Both the position numbers and the translations under genes were made by a program. The notes below the pieces were generated by a model that was given only the letters and a program-made list of their open reading frames with translations, was not told the DNA's origin and made no database searches. A stretch of 64,000 bases of DNA from Gammaproteobacteria bacterium (lineage in GTDB: Bacteria; Pseudomonadota; Gammaproteobacteria; Pseudomonadales; Azotimanducaceae): contig VXLJ01000027.1 in NCBI GenBank assembly GCA_009841635.1, forward strand, positions 1 through 64,000, written 5' to 3'. This document shows positions 27,595 to 37,602 of this stretch, one piece after another; position 1 is the first letter of the stretch, and each line of letters begins with the position of its first letter.

Positions 27595-29272
27595 GACAAC
27601 CGAACAGGATCTGAGCATTCAACGCCAATCGCTACGTGTCTGGTGGCAATCTGGCGATCCTTGGATATGGCTCACATCCGCGGCTGTCGCTGTGAGCGTA
27701 ACCGCTGTACTTGGCTTGGTTGGATTACTCGCAGTCAATGGACTGGCTCATTTTTGGCCTTCCGAAGTGATCGCAATCAAACATGAAAGCTATGGGCAGC
27801 AAACCACCATTCTTGGTGAATTGAGCGAACGCGAGTTTATCGCGAGACGGCAATTTCTCGAAGCCAATCCGCAATATGCGGGCAATGTCGCTAACACTGT
27901 TGAGCGCTGGCTGCTAAAGACCGGTAATCGCCAAATAGATCCACCAGATTTTCGATGGGTGTTCACGCACGACGTCGTAGAACAATCAGTACCTACCGAC
28001 GTGGTCGTACTTGAACGGACGGAGTGGGGTAATGCCTATGGCTACTTAACTGCAATCAAGCAACAAGGGATGCCACTTGAAACCTCAGATACGTGGGCAG
28101 AGCTGCAGTCACGGATTGCTCGATCTGAATCGATTCGCGAAGCTATTGACCAGCTCCAAGAAGATCAAATCAGCAGCATCAATTACGAAATCGAAGCTAT
28201 CCGGTTGGAAAAAAGGCGGCGGCAACTTGATGGCGTGACAGATTTTTCCGATCTTGAAGCGAATGAAACTGAACTTCAAGCTGAGTACGTGCTAGTTGAA
28301 AATGAGGTTTTCCGCCTTACCGAATCCCTCGAAAGAGACTCGTTAAGTCTGACACTCGCCGATGGCACCGAAACAGTCATACCGATAAGCACGGTCATAC
28401 AAGCGTGGCGGCCTAACCAAATGTCCCTACGACAGAAAGTAGGGATGTACTTTAAAAATCTCTGGAATTTCCTCACTGACGACCCGCGTGAAGCGAATAC
28501 CGAAGGTGGGATTTATCCGGCGTTGTTCGGTACCGTCTTGATGGTATTACTCATGTCGTTACTGGTGACACCATTCGGGGTGGTCGCAGCGCTGTATTTA
28601 CGCGAGTATGCAAAACAGGGGCCGTTTGTGCAGCTCATTCGAATTGCGGTGAACAATCTCGCGGGTGTGCCGTCGATTGTCTATGGCGTTTTCGGTTTGG
28701 GTTTCTTTGTCTACCTAGTCGGCGGCACAATCGACGATCTTTTCTTTCCTGAGGCAAAACCTGCACCTACATTTGGCACGCCGGGTTTGATTTGGGCTTC
28801 GCTTACGCTCGCATTGCTAACGGTACCCGTCGTGATCGTGTCTACCGAAGAAGGGCTCACTCGCATCTCGCGCGATGTCCGTGAAGGCAGTCTCGCATTG
28901 GGTGCTACGAAAGCCGAGACAATATTCAAAATCGTGCTGCCTATGGCTAGTCCATCTATCTTGACCGGCATGATTTTGGCAGTAGCACGAGCAGCAGGCG
29001 AGGTCGCGCCATTAATGTTGGTAGGCGTAGTGAAATTAGCACCTACGTTGCCTATCGACGGGAACTTTCCGTATCTACATCTTGATCGCAAATTCATGCA
29101 TTTAGGATTTCACATTTACGATGTTGGGTTCCAAAGTCCCAATGTAGATGCCGCGAGACCCCTTGTGTTTGCTACGGCGTTGTTATTGGTTGTCATCATC
29201 ATCGTATTGAATCTGACGGCGATTACATTACGGAATCGCCTTGAAGCGCGTTACAGAGCGAGTATCAATTGA
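27581..29272 (+). CDS. pstA: Phosphate ABC transporter permease PstA
   Basis: 563 residues with an enlarged N-terminal extracytoplasmic part (about 55-290, including a coiled coil near 195-240) and a C-terminal permease domain with [20 protein letters not shown], the ATPase-contact loop. Matches the long PstA of gammaproteobacteria. The start overlaps the end of pstC. Confidence 0.9.
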   Translation: MATSETTEQDLSIQRQSLRVWWQSGDPWIWLTSAAVAVSVTAVLGLVGLLAVNGLAHFWPSEVIAIKHESYGQQTTILGELSEREFIARRQFLEANPQYAGNVANTVERWLLKTGNRQIDPPDFRWVFTHDVVEQSVPTDVVVLERTEWGNAYGYLTAIKQQGMPLETSDTWAELQSRIARSESIREAIDQLQEDQISSINYEIEAIRLEKRRRQLDGVTDFSDLEANETELQAEYVLVENEVFRLTESLERDSLSLTLADGTETVIPISTVIQAWRPNQMSLRQKVGMYFKNLWNFLTDDPREANTEGGIYPALFGTVLMVLLMSLLVTPFGVVAALYLREYAKQGPFVQLIRIAVNNLAGVPSIVYGVFGLGFFVYLVGGTIDDLFFPEAKPAPTFGTPGLIWASLTLALLTVPVVIVSTEEGLTRISRDVREGSLALGATKAETIFKIVLPMASPSILTGMILAVARAAGEVAPLMLVGVVKLAPTLPIDGNFPYLHLDRKFMHLGFHIYDVGFQSPNVDAARPLVFATALLLVVIIIVLNLTAITLRNRLEARYRASIN

Positions 29273-30138
29273 CCATTGAAAACCGCGACGGCGACAGCAT
29301 GAACACCACCAATGTCGCCATCGAAGTTCCAGTGCCGCAATCCGCCGTTGAAGTGGCACCAGCACCCCATGAGTGGCGTGACGAAGACATATGTATCGAA
29401 GTGTCAGATTTAAGTCTCGCGTATGGTGAAACAGCAGCGCTCACCAACATTTCTATGCAAGTCGTGCGGCAACGCGTGACAGCCTTAATTGGTCCATCTG
29501 GTTGTGGCAAATCCACTTTGTTGCGTTGTTTCAATCGCATGAACGACCTCATCGATTCTGTCCGCATATCTGGCCGGATTGAACTAAACGGCATGGAAAT
29601 TCACGCGCCAACTGTCGACGTAGCTCAGCTGCGGCGACGTGTCGGTATGGTGTTCCAACGTCCTAATCCGTTCCCAAAATCAATCTACGAAAACGTCGCC
29701 TACGGCGTACGGTTACAAGGTCGCATCCCCAAGAGTGAGTTGGATGACCGGGTTGAGTGGGCGTTAAAAAACGCGGCCCTCTGGGAGGAAGTTCGGGATC
29801 GCCTCAATGAATCGGCCTTAGGCATGTCTGGGGGACAACAGCAGCGCTTAGTCATCGCTCGCGCGATCGCCATCCAACCTGATGTTTTGTTGCTCGATGA
29901 ACCTGCTTCAGCGCTAGACCCTATTTCAACGTCGAAGATTGAAGAGCTGATTCACCAACTAAAGACTGACTACACAATCCTGATCGTGACGCACAACATG
30001 CAGCAGGCCGCGCGAGTTTCAGACTACACAGGATTCTTGTATTTGGGAAACTTGGTTGAATACGACACCACCAACATCATTTTTACGAATCCGACCCAAA
30101 AACAGACTGAGGACTACATCACCGGCCGCTATGGCTAA
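29269..30138 (+). CDS. pstB: Phosphate ABC transporter ATP-binding protein PstB
   Basis: 289 residues with Walker [10 protein letters not shown], signature MSGGQQQRL (Met in place of the usual Leu), Walker B VLLLDEP and a switch His in [12 protein letters not shown] 29269 overlaps the pstA stop; ATG 29299 is a shorter alternative. It powers phosphate import and takes part in signalling with PhoU. Confidence 0.92.
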   Translation: MTIENRDGDSMNTTNVAIEVPVPQSAVEVAPAPHEWRDEDICIEVSDLSLAYGETAALTNISMQVVRQRVTALIGPSGCGKSTLLRCFNRMNDLIDSVRISGRIELNGMEIHAPTVDVAQLRRRVGMVFQRPNPFPKSIYENVAYGVRLQGRIPKSELDDRVEWALKNAALWEEVRDRLNESALGMSGGQQQRLVIARAIAIQPDVLLLDEPASALDPISTSKIEELIHQLKTDYTILIVTHNMQQAARVSDYTGFLYLGNLVEYDTTNIIFTNPTQKQTEDYITGRYG

Positions 30139-30176
30139 GGCAGCGAATGCCATAGAACCATTAGCGAGAGAAGACC

Positions 30177-30875
30177 ATGAATGACCATCCCCATATCTCA
30201 GAGCAATTCGATTCCGAATTGCAGGTCCTACAGAGCAATTTCGCTGCGATGGGTGGGCTTGTTGAAGCGCAAGTGCAAGATGCGATGCAAGCGTTCAAAA
30301 ACGTTGATCTTGCATTGGCACAGTCTGTTCGCTCGCGTGAAGAGCGTGTCAATGAGTACGAAATCGAAATTGATCAAGAAACAACAACCATTATTGCGCG
30401 ACGGCAACCTGCTGCAAGCGACCTTCGTTTACTCATTGGCATGCTAAAAAGCAGCACCGATCTCGAACGAATTGGCGACGAGGCAGATCGGATTGCGAAA
30501 ATCATGACCAAGGGTCGCCCTTACGCTCCTACGCTCGACGAATTACTACCAATCCTCAGTGAGGTGGCAAAACTAGAGAATCTTGCGAGTCAAATGCTTC
30601 GTGAATCGCTGAATAATTTCGCGCGAAAAGACGAAGCCGGGGCAACGAAGACTATCGCTGCAGATAAGGAAGTTGATTCCGTCTATCGCGCTATCGTTGA
30701 ATCTTGTCGCAATGGTATGGCGAATTTCCCTGACCATGTAGATAGCTATATCGCGATCATTTGGGTCGCGCGATCCCTTGAAAGGATCGGCGACCATGCT
30801 AAGAACATCGCCGAAAACGTCGTATATTCAGTTCGAGGCGAGGATATCCGTCACCACGGAACTGCGACGCAATAA
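30177..30875 (+). CDS. phoU: Phosphate transport regulator PhoU
   Basis: 232 residues, all alpha, two PhoU repeats: one with EYEIEIDQE and LRLLIGMLKSSTDLERIGDEADRIAKI, one with IAIIWVARSLERIGDHAKNIAE; both carry the ERIGD metal-binding motif. It represses PhoR signalling when phosphate is plentiful. Last gene of the Pho operon, convergent with the next gene. Confidence 0.93.
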   Translation: MNDHPHISEQFDSELQVLQSNFAAMGGLVEAQVQDAMQAFKNVDLALAQSVRSREERVNEYEIEIDQETTTIIARRQPAASDLRLLIGMLKSSTDLERIGDEADRIAKIMTKGRPYAPTLDELLPILSEVAKLENLASQMLRESLNNFARKDEAGATKTIAADKEVDSVYRAIVESCRNGMANFPDHVDSYIAIIWVARSLERIGDHAKNIAENVVYSVRGEDIRHHGTATQ

Positions 30876-30891
30876 GCTGACAAGTGTCTTG

Positions 30892-31677
30892 CTAGCGCTT
30901 GGTTAAGCCTGCAGTTGCTAAGTGGCTGCCACCATCCATGATGAGGGTCTCACCAGTAATCACGTCCGCGCCCGTAATGAAATAGAGCACCCCCGCAGCT
31001 ATGTCATCTGGTGAAGACGCGACCCGCAGCGGGGACGTTTCTTCGACCCGACGTTTAGAGACTTCGTACGCCTCGTCGCCCAGTCCATCCCGCAACCAAT
31101 CTCCTTGAATAAAGCCTGGGCAGATCGTGTTGACACGGATATGTGGTCCAAGAGCTCGCGCTAACGACAACGTCATTGTGTTCAATGCACCTTTTGATGC
31201 TGCATAGGCGATCGACGAACCGACCCCCATAACACCTGCGATAGAGGATACATTCACGATGCTACCGCGCTGCCCACGTTGCATCGCGGGTACGACAGCT
31301 CGGGTCATCATGTATGGACCTACGGTATTGACTGCATAGACGCGCAAAAAATCATCACGCGTCAAGCCATCAAGATCAGTATGGGGTACAAACTTCGTTG
31401 TGCCAGCATTGTTCACCAACGCATCGATGCGACCCCATCGTTCCTCCGCCGCGGCGGCGAGCGATTTGCATTGATCATCGTCAGAAACGTCCGCCTTGAT
31501 GACTAGAGTCTCAGCACCTAAAGCTTCGCAAGCCGCCTGAGTTGCTAGGGCGCCGTCTTCATTTCTAGAGTAGTTGATGACAACATGCGCACCTAGTTCA
31601 GCGAATTGCCGAGCGCAAGCTGCGCCGACGCCTGACGAAGAACCTGTGACGATAGCGACGCCGTTTTGCATATCCAT
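30892..31677 (-). CDS. Short-chain dehydrogenase/reductase
   Basis: Classical SDR of 261 residues with TGSSSGVG (11-18), NNAG (about 89-92), and the Ser-Tyr-Lys triad in NVSSIAGVMGVG and SIAYAASK. The C-terminus reads TGETLIMDGGSHL as in FabG-like oxidoreductases. Substrate unknown. It follows an enoyl-CoA hydratase-like gene by 36 bases in the same direction, so the pair may act on an acyl-CoA or hydroxy acid. Confidence 0.85.
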   Translation of the reverse strand: MDMQNGVAIVTGSSSGVGAACARQFAELGAHVVINYSRNEDGALATQAACEALGAETLVIKADVSDDDQCKSLAAAAEERWGRIDALVNNAGTTKFVPHTDLDGLTRDDFLRVYAVNTVGPYMMTRAVVPAMQRGQRGSIVNVSSIAGVMGVGSSIAYAASKGALNTMTLSLARALGPHIRVNTICPGFIQGDWLRDGLGDEAYEVSKRRVEETSPLRVASSPDDIAAGVLYFITGADVITGETLIMDGGSHLATAGLTKR

Positions 31678-31713
31678 CCGAAGAAATCAACTCCTATGAA
31701 AGCGCATCCAACA

Positions 31714-32655
31714 TCAATCGTTTTTGCTGTAATCAGCGTCGCTTTGCTTGGCGTCACTTTTTTCACTGCCCGCAAGCGCACGATTCGCGTGTTTGTCCGA
31801 ATATGCACCACGAAAATCTCGGAACGGCCCATCGCGCCATTCGAGCGCTGCTTTCAGTCCCTCTTCACGTACACGTCGACCAAACTCCGGCGCGGCTGGG
31901 CGATGCTTTGACATCGCTTCAACGTCTGTACCTACCATCAGACCGGTACGCATACCCATGATTTCGTATTGACGATTAACCGCACGCTTGTTGTAGTTCA
32001 ACTGATCGTTGTCAATGAATCCGAGTCGGCGCGCAAATTTCTCCACGAAGTCATCTAGTTCTTCCTTCGGTAACGCGTAATTGGCCCAACCATACTGCGC
32101 CATCTCTGCCCCCGTGAACGTATCACCGGTATAAGCGAATTCGCGAGCTTTGACAGGTGGCAGGAACCAAGGCGCCCACATCATGTCCATTGTTCCCATG
32201 GCACGAACGGGCGGATAGCCGATAAGCGCATCTTCTGCAACGATCCGAAGGTCGCACATCGAGGCTAGTTCGGTACCACCCGCGAGACAGTACCCATGAA
32301 TCTGGCAAATCACCGGTTTGGCAAGTTCCCAGATGACCCAATGACCCATAAGTGCATGCCGTGACCAGTCGTAGTGTTGTGGGTGCGTTGTACCCGTATC
32401 CGGCATTTTGGACCTGTCGGAAGTGAATTCACTGACCTCATTCGGATCCGGTGCTAGATCGTAACCTGCACTAAAGGAACGTCCGTTACCACGCAGAATC
32501 ACGATGCCGATGTCCGGATTGGCTTCCGCTTCTTTCATTGCGTCATAGACCTCGGCGCGCAGTGCGTGGCTCAAGGCGTTGAGCTTCTGCGGTCGGTTCA
32601 ATGTGACGAACGCTAAACGATCGTCCTCTTCGTATTCGATGTTGTTGTACGTCAT
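31714..32655 (-). CDS. Enoyl-CoA hydratase/isomerase family protein
   Basis: Crotonase-fold protein of 313 residues. It has ILRGNGRSFSAGYDL (oxyanion hole) with Asp at the end, and ICQIHGYCLAGGTELASMCDLRI; the second catalytic site lacks the usual EHxG-type Glu and reads IGYPPVRAMGTMD. The chain is longer than standard hydratases, with an acidic insert after the first motif (DPNEVSEFT) and a polar tail. The exact reaction cannot be told. Confidence 0.82.
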   Translation of the reverse strand: MTYNNIEYEEDDRLAFVTLNRPQKLNALSHALRAEVYDAMKEAEANPDIGIVILRGNGRSFSAGYDLAPDPNEVSEFTSDRSKMPDTGTTHPQHYDWSRHALMGHWVIWELAKPVICQIHGYCLAGGTELASMCDLRIVAEDALIGYPPVRAMGTMDMMWAPWFLPPVKAREFAYTGDTFTGAEMAQYGWANYALPKEELDDFVEKFARRLGFIDNDQLNYNKRAVNRQYEIMGMRTGLMVGTDVEAMSKHRPAAPEFGRRVREEGLKAALEWRDGPFRDFRGAYSDKHANRALAGSEKSDAKQSDADYSKND

Positions 32656-32818
32656 AGCTGACTTTGCCTTTAAGAGCGCTGATTAAAAAAATGAAGCCAT
32701 GAGTTGGCCGCCTACGACGACCGCCTCAGACGCCTACTATGTTACTTGCCCTGAAATCCAATGAACGCTTGGATAATTTCGCGCTTCACGCTATGGCAGA
32801 TTTACTAAAGGTACTCAA

Positions 32819-33478
32819 TTGACGACGCCTAATCCGGAAATTCGTGCGGTGCTCTGGGACTTTGGTGGCGTTTTCACAAGCAGCCCGTTTGAAGCGTTTG
32901 AGCGATTCGAGCGCGACCATAGTCTGCCACAAAATTTCATTCGCACCGTTAACTCGACGAATCCAGACAACAATGCATGGGCTAAACTAGAAGCGAATGA
33001 GATTAGTCGCGAAACGTTCGACGAACTATTCCAACTAGAAAGCGAAGCACTAGGGCACACCGTGCGTGGTGCAGACGTCCTGCTATTGCTTTCAGGCAAG
33101 CTACGACCACGCATGGTGGAAGCGTTAGCAACCTGTAAAAATCATTTCAAGGTTGGTTGCATAACCAACAATATGAAACCAGTTGACCTGTCTCAGAACA
33201 CGCCAGCGAACCGTCAATTCACGGATACGGGCCCCATCATGGCGATGTTCGACACGATCGTCGAATCATCGATTGAGGGGGTCCGCAAACCAAATCCGCG
33301 AATTTATGAAATCGCCTGTAGCCGATTGAATGTATCACCAACTGAATGTGTCTTTCTAGATGATCTGGGCATCAACTTAAAGCCTGCACGAGCGATGGGA
33401 ATGACAACGATTAAAGTGGTAGATCCCGACGAAGCCATTCTTGAACTTCAAGAAGCTACGTGGTTGCAATTTCCTTAG
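32819..33478 (+). CDS. HAD-superfamily hydrolase (subfamily IA)
   Basis: 219 residues. Motif I is LWDFGGVFTSS, in which the second Asp of DxD is replaced by Gly-Gly-Val as in epoxide-hydrolase N-terminal domains and ACAD10-like phosphatases; motif II ITNN; motif III Lys in EGVRKPNPRIYE; motif IV VFLDDLGINLKPA. Phosphatase activity on an unknown metabolite is likely. The start is TTG 32819. It overlaps the convergent kinase gene by four bases. Confidence 0.8.
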   Translation: MTTPNPEIRAVLWDFGGVFTSSPFEAFERFERDHSLPQNFIRTVNSTNPDNNAWAKLEANEISRETFDELFQLESEALGHTVRGADVLLLLSGKLRPRMVEALATCKNHFKVGCITNNMKPVDLSQNTPANRQFTDTGPIMAMFDTIVESSIEGVRKPNPRIYEIACSRLNVSPTECVFLDDLGINLKPARAMGMTTIKVVDPDEAILELQEATWLQFP

Positions 33479-34377
33479 TTTGAAGATTGCGATTTGAATG
33501 CTGCGACTTCTTCGCGTGTTGGAATCGACGAAGCCGCGCCATGTTTCGTGACCGCAAGAGCACCTGCCGCACTTCCATCAGCCAAAGCGGCTGCCAAATC
33601 TTGCGAACGAACCCATTCGGCCATAAAAAACCCAATAAATGAATCGCCGGCGGCAGTTTCGTCCACCGCTTGGACATCGTGAGCCTCATACGCGATTTTG
33701 GGGTGACCATTACCTCCGCAGATACCCCCTTCGCGGCCAAGCGTTAATACTACGACCATCTTGGGGTAAGTAGCGACTAAGTGGTCAAACGCGTCGCCGG
33801 GGTTTTCGATACCTGCTAATAAGGCGGCTTCAACCTCATTGACTATCAATAAATCCACATTACGATAGTCATAGTCTCGTTCACTGCCATCGACAGGCGC
33901 GACATTGAATGCAACCAGCGCGTTTTGCTCCGACGCACGTTGCAGTACTTCGTCGATGCCATTGATTTCATTTTGTAGCAGCAGCCAATCACCTTCTTCA
34001 AGTCGATTGAATGCCGCTTCACGGTCATTTTCGGTGAGCGCACGATTTGCACCACCATAGACCACGATTGCATTTTGACCAGCGTCATCTACTTGAATCA
34101 TCGCGTGACCGGTCGCATCCTCACCGACCCTAACATCTTCGACGTCTACGTCAGCGATGCGTAACGCATTTAACGACGATTTGCCATCGTCGCCAATGCT
34201 GCCGACGTGCACGACTTCCGCACCAGCCTTCGCCGCAGCGATAGATTGGTTCAGGCCTTTTCCCCCAGGAAAAATGTCATGCGTACGACCGACCATGGTC
34301 TCACCGGCCGTAGTGAAGTGCTCCACCGAATAAACGTGATCGATCCCAATCGAACCAAGCGTTACGATTTTTGACAT
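33475..34377 (-). CDS. Ribokinase-like PfkB family sugar kinase
   Basis: 300 residues with the PfkB signatures FPGGKGLNQSIAAAKAGAEV near the N-terminus and DETAAGDSFIGFF near the C-terminus, containing the catalytic Asp. Closest in feel to ribokinase, but no ribose transporter or rbsD is nearby. Substrate unproven. Confidence 0.83.
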   Translation of the reverse strand: MSKIVTLGSIGIDHVYSVEHFTTAGETMVGRTHDIFPGGKGLNQSIAAAKAGAEVVHVGSIGDDGKSSLNALRIADVDVEDVRVGEDATGHAMIQVDDAGQNAIVVYGGANRALTENDREAAFNRLEEGDWLLLQNEINGIDEVLQRASEQNALVAFNVAPVDGSERDYDYRNVDLLIVNEVEAALLAGIENPGDAFDHLVATYPKMVVVLTLGREGGICGGNGHPKIAYEAHDVQAVDETAAGDSFIGFFMAEWVRSQDLAAALADGSAAGALAVTKHGAASSIPTREEVAAFKSQSSN

Positions 34378-34423
34378 GTGGCTTAATCCACTACAACGAA
34401 TATATCAAGAGATCAAAGGAGGA

Positions 34424-34666
34424 CTATCCGCCTTCAATGCGGTGCATAAAAAAGACTTCACTATTTTCTTGAATCGGTTCCAACCAGGCGTCTTGGTATA
34501 TCTGTCCGTCAATCGCTACTGCTGTTTTTGTTAACACCTCTTCGATGCCTGGAAAAAGCGCGTCCAATTCTCTTACCAACGAGCGAAATGAATTGCAGGT
34601 GACCATAAGCTCTTCTGTACCGTTGGTGTGTTGGCGCAAATGATCGGGGAAAACCACCCGTGCCAT
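34424..34666 (-). CDS. MoaD/ThiS-family small sulfur-carrier-like protein
   Basis: 80 residues, beta-grasp pattern, ending in IEGG, the Gly-Gly tail that is activated as a thiocarboxylate in MoaD and ThiS. Middle residues LVRELDALFPGIEEVL and VAIDGQ fit MoaD. No moaE, thiF/moeB or thiG is nearby, so its partner is unknown. A molybdenum hydroxylase is encoded 3 kb away, but no link is shown. Confidence 0.75.
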   Translation of the reverse strand: MARVVFPDHLRQHTNGTEELMVTCNSFRSLVRELDALFPGIEEVLTKTAVAIDGQIYQDAWLEPIQENSEVFFMHRIEGG

Positions 34667-35338
34667 CGCGATTCCTTTGAAATTTCTCGAAATGCAATTA
34701 TTAATCAGTCCGCGAATAGGATGCGAACTCTTATCTAAGGTTTAAATCTACACTCCAACGCATGGCGAAAATGGAAAAACGTCCTGGCATGCTAGAAGGA
34801 AGGTACAAAGTGTTTTTTACCTTCAAGTCTTGGGGGCCGAAACGATCGGTGTACGGTGTGCGTCGCTTGCGTTCGTCGAAGTGGTTCGTCCGTCCGTCTA
34901 TACGTCTGCTTAGTTACGTGTTTTTACCTTGCGTTAGGTCACCGTAGTTCAACCCATAACTTCGACGGTTAGCCGGATTCAGGATGCCAGTCACAATCCT
35001 CAAACCCCATATCCTCGTTAACGAAAGCATGCATGGCGGCAATACTGATCTTCACTTGTGCATTGGTGAATGGGTTGAGATTTGTGTAACGTCTTCGTCG
35101 CAAGATCGTCAAGTAGCAATGTAGTTCGAGAGTAGTTGCCTAGTTGAATGAACTCCTTTATCTCAATGTCTCGACCTAAAAAGCTTGATTCAGCCTGTTG
35201 CACGTCAGTTTAGGGTTTTGAGTAAACAGAGTGGAAAGTGCTGCTTCTAATACCCGGCTACACGCGTAGCGAATTTATCCAACTATTAGCTTGAAAATGG
35301 TGCGCTGAGAGCAGCTTCTTCACGGTCTGGGAATACAA
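34667..35338. other. 672-base intergenic region, no recognised gene
   Basis: Lies between divergent genes. It holds a 61-codon plus-strand frame at 34762-34947, rich in basic residues, and a 61-codon minus-strand frame at 35018-35203; neither has a recognisable family. A 7-base-pair hairpin with a T-rich loop (GAAGGTA and TACCTTC) lies near 34799-34824. The region may contain small RNAs, decayed genes, or only promoters. Confidence 0.4.
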
Positions 35339-36079
35339 ATGGGATTTGAATCACCTGAACTTGCATATCAAGGTTTTTTTCGTGCGGATAGTGCAAAGGA
35401 CGCGCCAGCATGGGCAGCTGTCATGAACTATCCACATGTACGCGTATCAGCGCGTACCGGCAGAACAATCTATGCAACACCAACCGAATATGCGGATCGG
35501 GCGGATTGGACTGTTCGCGAAGCGACTGGTTGGGTGCGATCAGAAGGTGTCGAGACGCGTCGCTTGCATCAAACGGAAACGAAGGTTCATCTTCTCGGTG
35601 GTTGGATTCGTTACAACAAGTCGAGTGAACCAATCCTTGAAAATCGAGTGACTTATATTCTTACGAAAATCGATAGCTCTTGGGGAATTCAAGCTAGATT
35701 TGGCGTAGATTCATATGTAGGACAGGAGGTAAGTACGACAAAGACCGCAACTGAAGCGGTCTTGCAGGCGTACTTCGCAAATCTAGCTCAGAAGGATTTT
35801 GGATCGTGCGCAACACTCTGCCGTTTCCCATACACAATGGTGCAGACGGGAGAAGTGGTTACTGCAAATAATGGCGAAGAACTCGCTGAATTACTCAAAT
35901 CTACAACACAAGTTGACGGTGCTACAACCACGATAGCTGCGGTGCAGACGGGGCATAGCGGTGCAGTTGTGGCCGTAACAACGGATAACGAAGGAAAACC
36001 TGATGACCATTCAATCTATGTTGTCGGCCACGCCAACGAACAGTGGCTAATAGGCGGTGTGTCGCATATTGCTGATTAA
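35339..36079 (+). CDS. Tandem NTF2-like (SnoaL-type) domain protein
   Basis: 246 residues, no signal peptide. Two similar halves start with an alpha-helical ELAYQGFFRADSAKDAPAW and VLQAYFANLAQKDFGSC, each followed by a stretch with aromatic and hydrophobic beta strands, as in NTF2/SnoaL folds. The first half is typical of proteins in which MNYPHVRVS precedes an ATP-type strand. Function unknown; could bind or isomerise a small molecule. ATG 35339 has GGGA about 10 bases before it. Confidence 0.65.
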   Translation: MGFESPELAYQGFFRADSAKDAPAWAAVMNYPHVRVSARTGRTIYATPTEYADRADWTVREATGWVRSEGVETRRLHQTETKVHLLGGWIRYNKSSEPILENRVTYILTKIDSSWGIQARFGVDSYVGQEVSTTKTATEAVLQAYFANLAQKDFGSCATLCRFPYTMVQTGEVVTANNGEELAELLKSTTQVDGATTTIAAVQTGHSGAVVAVTTDNEGKPDDHSIYVVGHANEQWLIGGVSHIAD

Positions 36080-36102
36080 CTTCCGAGCTAGCTAATCGCA
36101 AC

Positions 36103-36119
36103 ACGGCGAAGCATGCCGT
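36103..36119. terminator. Weak bidirectional hairpin between convergent genes
   Basis: ACGGC and GCCGT form a 5-base-pair stem with a 7-base loop, followed on the plus strand by TTACGTTTT. It sits in the short gap after the NTF2-like gene and before the end of the dioxygenase gene, where a terminator is expected. Confidence 0.3.
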
Positions 36120-37226
36120 TTACGTTTTCGCCTTTCGCTGATTGCCGTATTCGTCAATGAGGGGTGTGTCGATAGATTCTTGCGACGCGAGCCGCTTGCT
36201 GTAATGCTTTATGCCTTGAGCGTCCTGCCAAAACGGGACTTCGTCTTCTTTGGACCGATCGACTAATGTAACGCGCTCCATAAGTCGTTCGTGAGGCCAA
36301 AAATCAGCTACAGCGTAGTGTTGCGCACTGCGGTTGTCCCACATGGCAACCGAACCGTCCTCCCAATGAAATCGGCACGTGTGTTCCGGCGTAGAGTACA
36401 TTTTTGCGTACAGTTGAGCTAACAGTGTAGAAGACTCGTCCGGTGATAGGCCACAAATGGAATTGGTAAATGTCGGGTTGATATACAGTGCGCGCTTCCC
36501 GGTCACTGGGTGGGTGCGGCAAATTGGATGGGATACCTCATCGCGACCCGCACGACCATGATTAGCAAATCGGCCTTCCAACAACGTTTTCAGCTCCGGC
36601 CGGACACTATCCCACAGCGCGTAACAATCCACAAAAACGGTGTCGCCACCAACAGGCGGGGACTTCCTAGACAACAAAATCGATCCTAATGGCGGCCGAT
36701 TTGACCAAGTGACGTCTGAATGCCAATTTGAGGCAACGAACGGGCGCTTCTCATCGGCGTATAGCAGAAGTACCTCTGGTTGGTCTTCAGGTGAATTGTT
36801 GCGCGCGAGAGCTTTTTGACGACCAAATGCAAAACCGATGTCGGCAAAGCACTTGGCGAATGCAATTTGATCATCTCGCGTGATATGGCCTTGATCCCTA
36901 AAAAAAACAACTTTGCGCTCAAGATAAATACGCAATACCTGTGTGATTTGATCCTTCGTTGGTTTGGCTAGATCAATTCCATGAATTTCCGTCCCGATGC
37001 TCGGGGAAAGCGGCTTGATGTGCAAACCGGCTCGGTTCACTTCTGTGTCGCCGAAGAGTTGTGCTGAATCGTTTGCGCGTAGCTGTTCGGCTACTTCGGC
37101 AGTGTAGTGCTTATCTCTCGCCATACGCCTTACGTCTGCACTTACGCGAATGCCTGGATTCTCTTGATAGTGACCTGGCCATGTGTCCGCACGGCCGCCA
37201 AGCCACCCATCGTTGCGCTTATTCAT
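36120..37226 (-). CDS. TauD/TfdA-family Fe(II)/2-oxoglutarate dioxygenase
   Basis: 368 residues from ATG 37226; the frame continues to 37286. The iron ligands are visible as WHSD (HxD) and the distal His in AQHYAV, with the 2-oxoglutarate Arg in ERLMERVTL. Also typical is KVVFFRDQ and GGDTVFVD. Relatives hydroxylate taurine, alkylsulfates or herbicide ethers; the substrate here is unknown, and no sulfonate transporter is nearby. About 85 residues before the core fold are unusual and polar. Confidence 0.85.
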   Translation of the reverse strand: MNKRNDGWLGGRADTWPGHYQENPGIRVSADVRRMARDKHYTAEVAEQLRANDSAQLFGDTEVNRAGLHIKPLSPSIGTEIHGIDLAKPTKDQITQVLRIYLERKVVFFRDQGHITRDDQIAFAKCFADIGFAFGRQKALARNNSPEDQPEVLLLYADEKRPFVASNWHSDVTWSNRPPLGSILLSRKSPPVGGDTVFVDCYALWDSVRPELKTLLEGRFANHGRAGRDEVSHPICRTHPVTGKRALYINPTFTNSICGLSPDESSTLLAQLYAKMYSTPEHTCRFHWEDGSVAMWDNRSAQHYAVADFWPHERLMERVTLVDRSKEDEVPFWQDAQGIKHYSKRLASQESIDTPLIDEYGNQRKAKT

Positions 37227-37369
37227 GGTGAAGCAATTCGTTGATCTGAATCTGCTATTGAGCTGCTGAATTATGAATTCGAGCACCCTTGTATTGAGCT
37301 AACAAATTCTGTTACAAATTTCCGATCACGTGGCATTGAAGCACAGAGCTGTTTAACTAGTGCCTGGCA

Positions 37370-37468
37370 GAAAACCCCGACGTTCGCCTACTTCGGCCCT
37401 TCATGCAGGCGCATCAAGCATGAGTTAGGCCCGAGGGCAACGTTGTTAGGCGTCGAGCTGGGGTTTTC
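37370..37468. repeat. 99-nt nested inverted repeat (attC-like or MITE-like)
   Basis: The ends GAAAACCCC and GGGGTTTTC (37370-37378, 37460-37468) pair perfectly over 9 bases. Inside, CGCCTA pairs with TAGGCG (37385-37390, 37447-37452), CTTCGGCC with GGCCCGAGG with one bulge (37391-37398, 37428-37436), and TCATGC with GCATGA (37401-37406, 37418-37423). The right part contains GTTAGGC (37445-37451), which fits the R' core of integron attC sites; the left partner GCCTACT fits it only at 5 of 7 positions. No integrase or cassette array is in the window. It lies upstream of the dioxygenase gene, so a structured leader is possible too. Confidence 0.55.
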
Positions 37469-37602
37469 AACGGTGATCTTTGGTCGATTCTGCTTAGTTT
37501 TGAGTGTAATGCGAACACTTTTTATTCGAACTGGGTTTCTGCTAGACACTAGCTAAGTCATCGACAACCCCTAGCTCCGACATAGTCAAGGAGTCCGCTT
37601 GA

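Noticed and set aside
34762..34947. 61-codon basic ORF in the intergenic region
   Set aside because: No homology recognised, contains a hairpin, and no clear ribosome-binding site; mentioned only as part of the gap.
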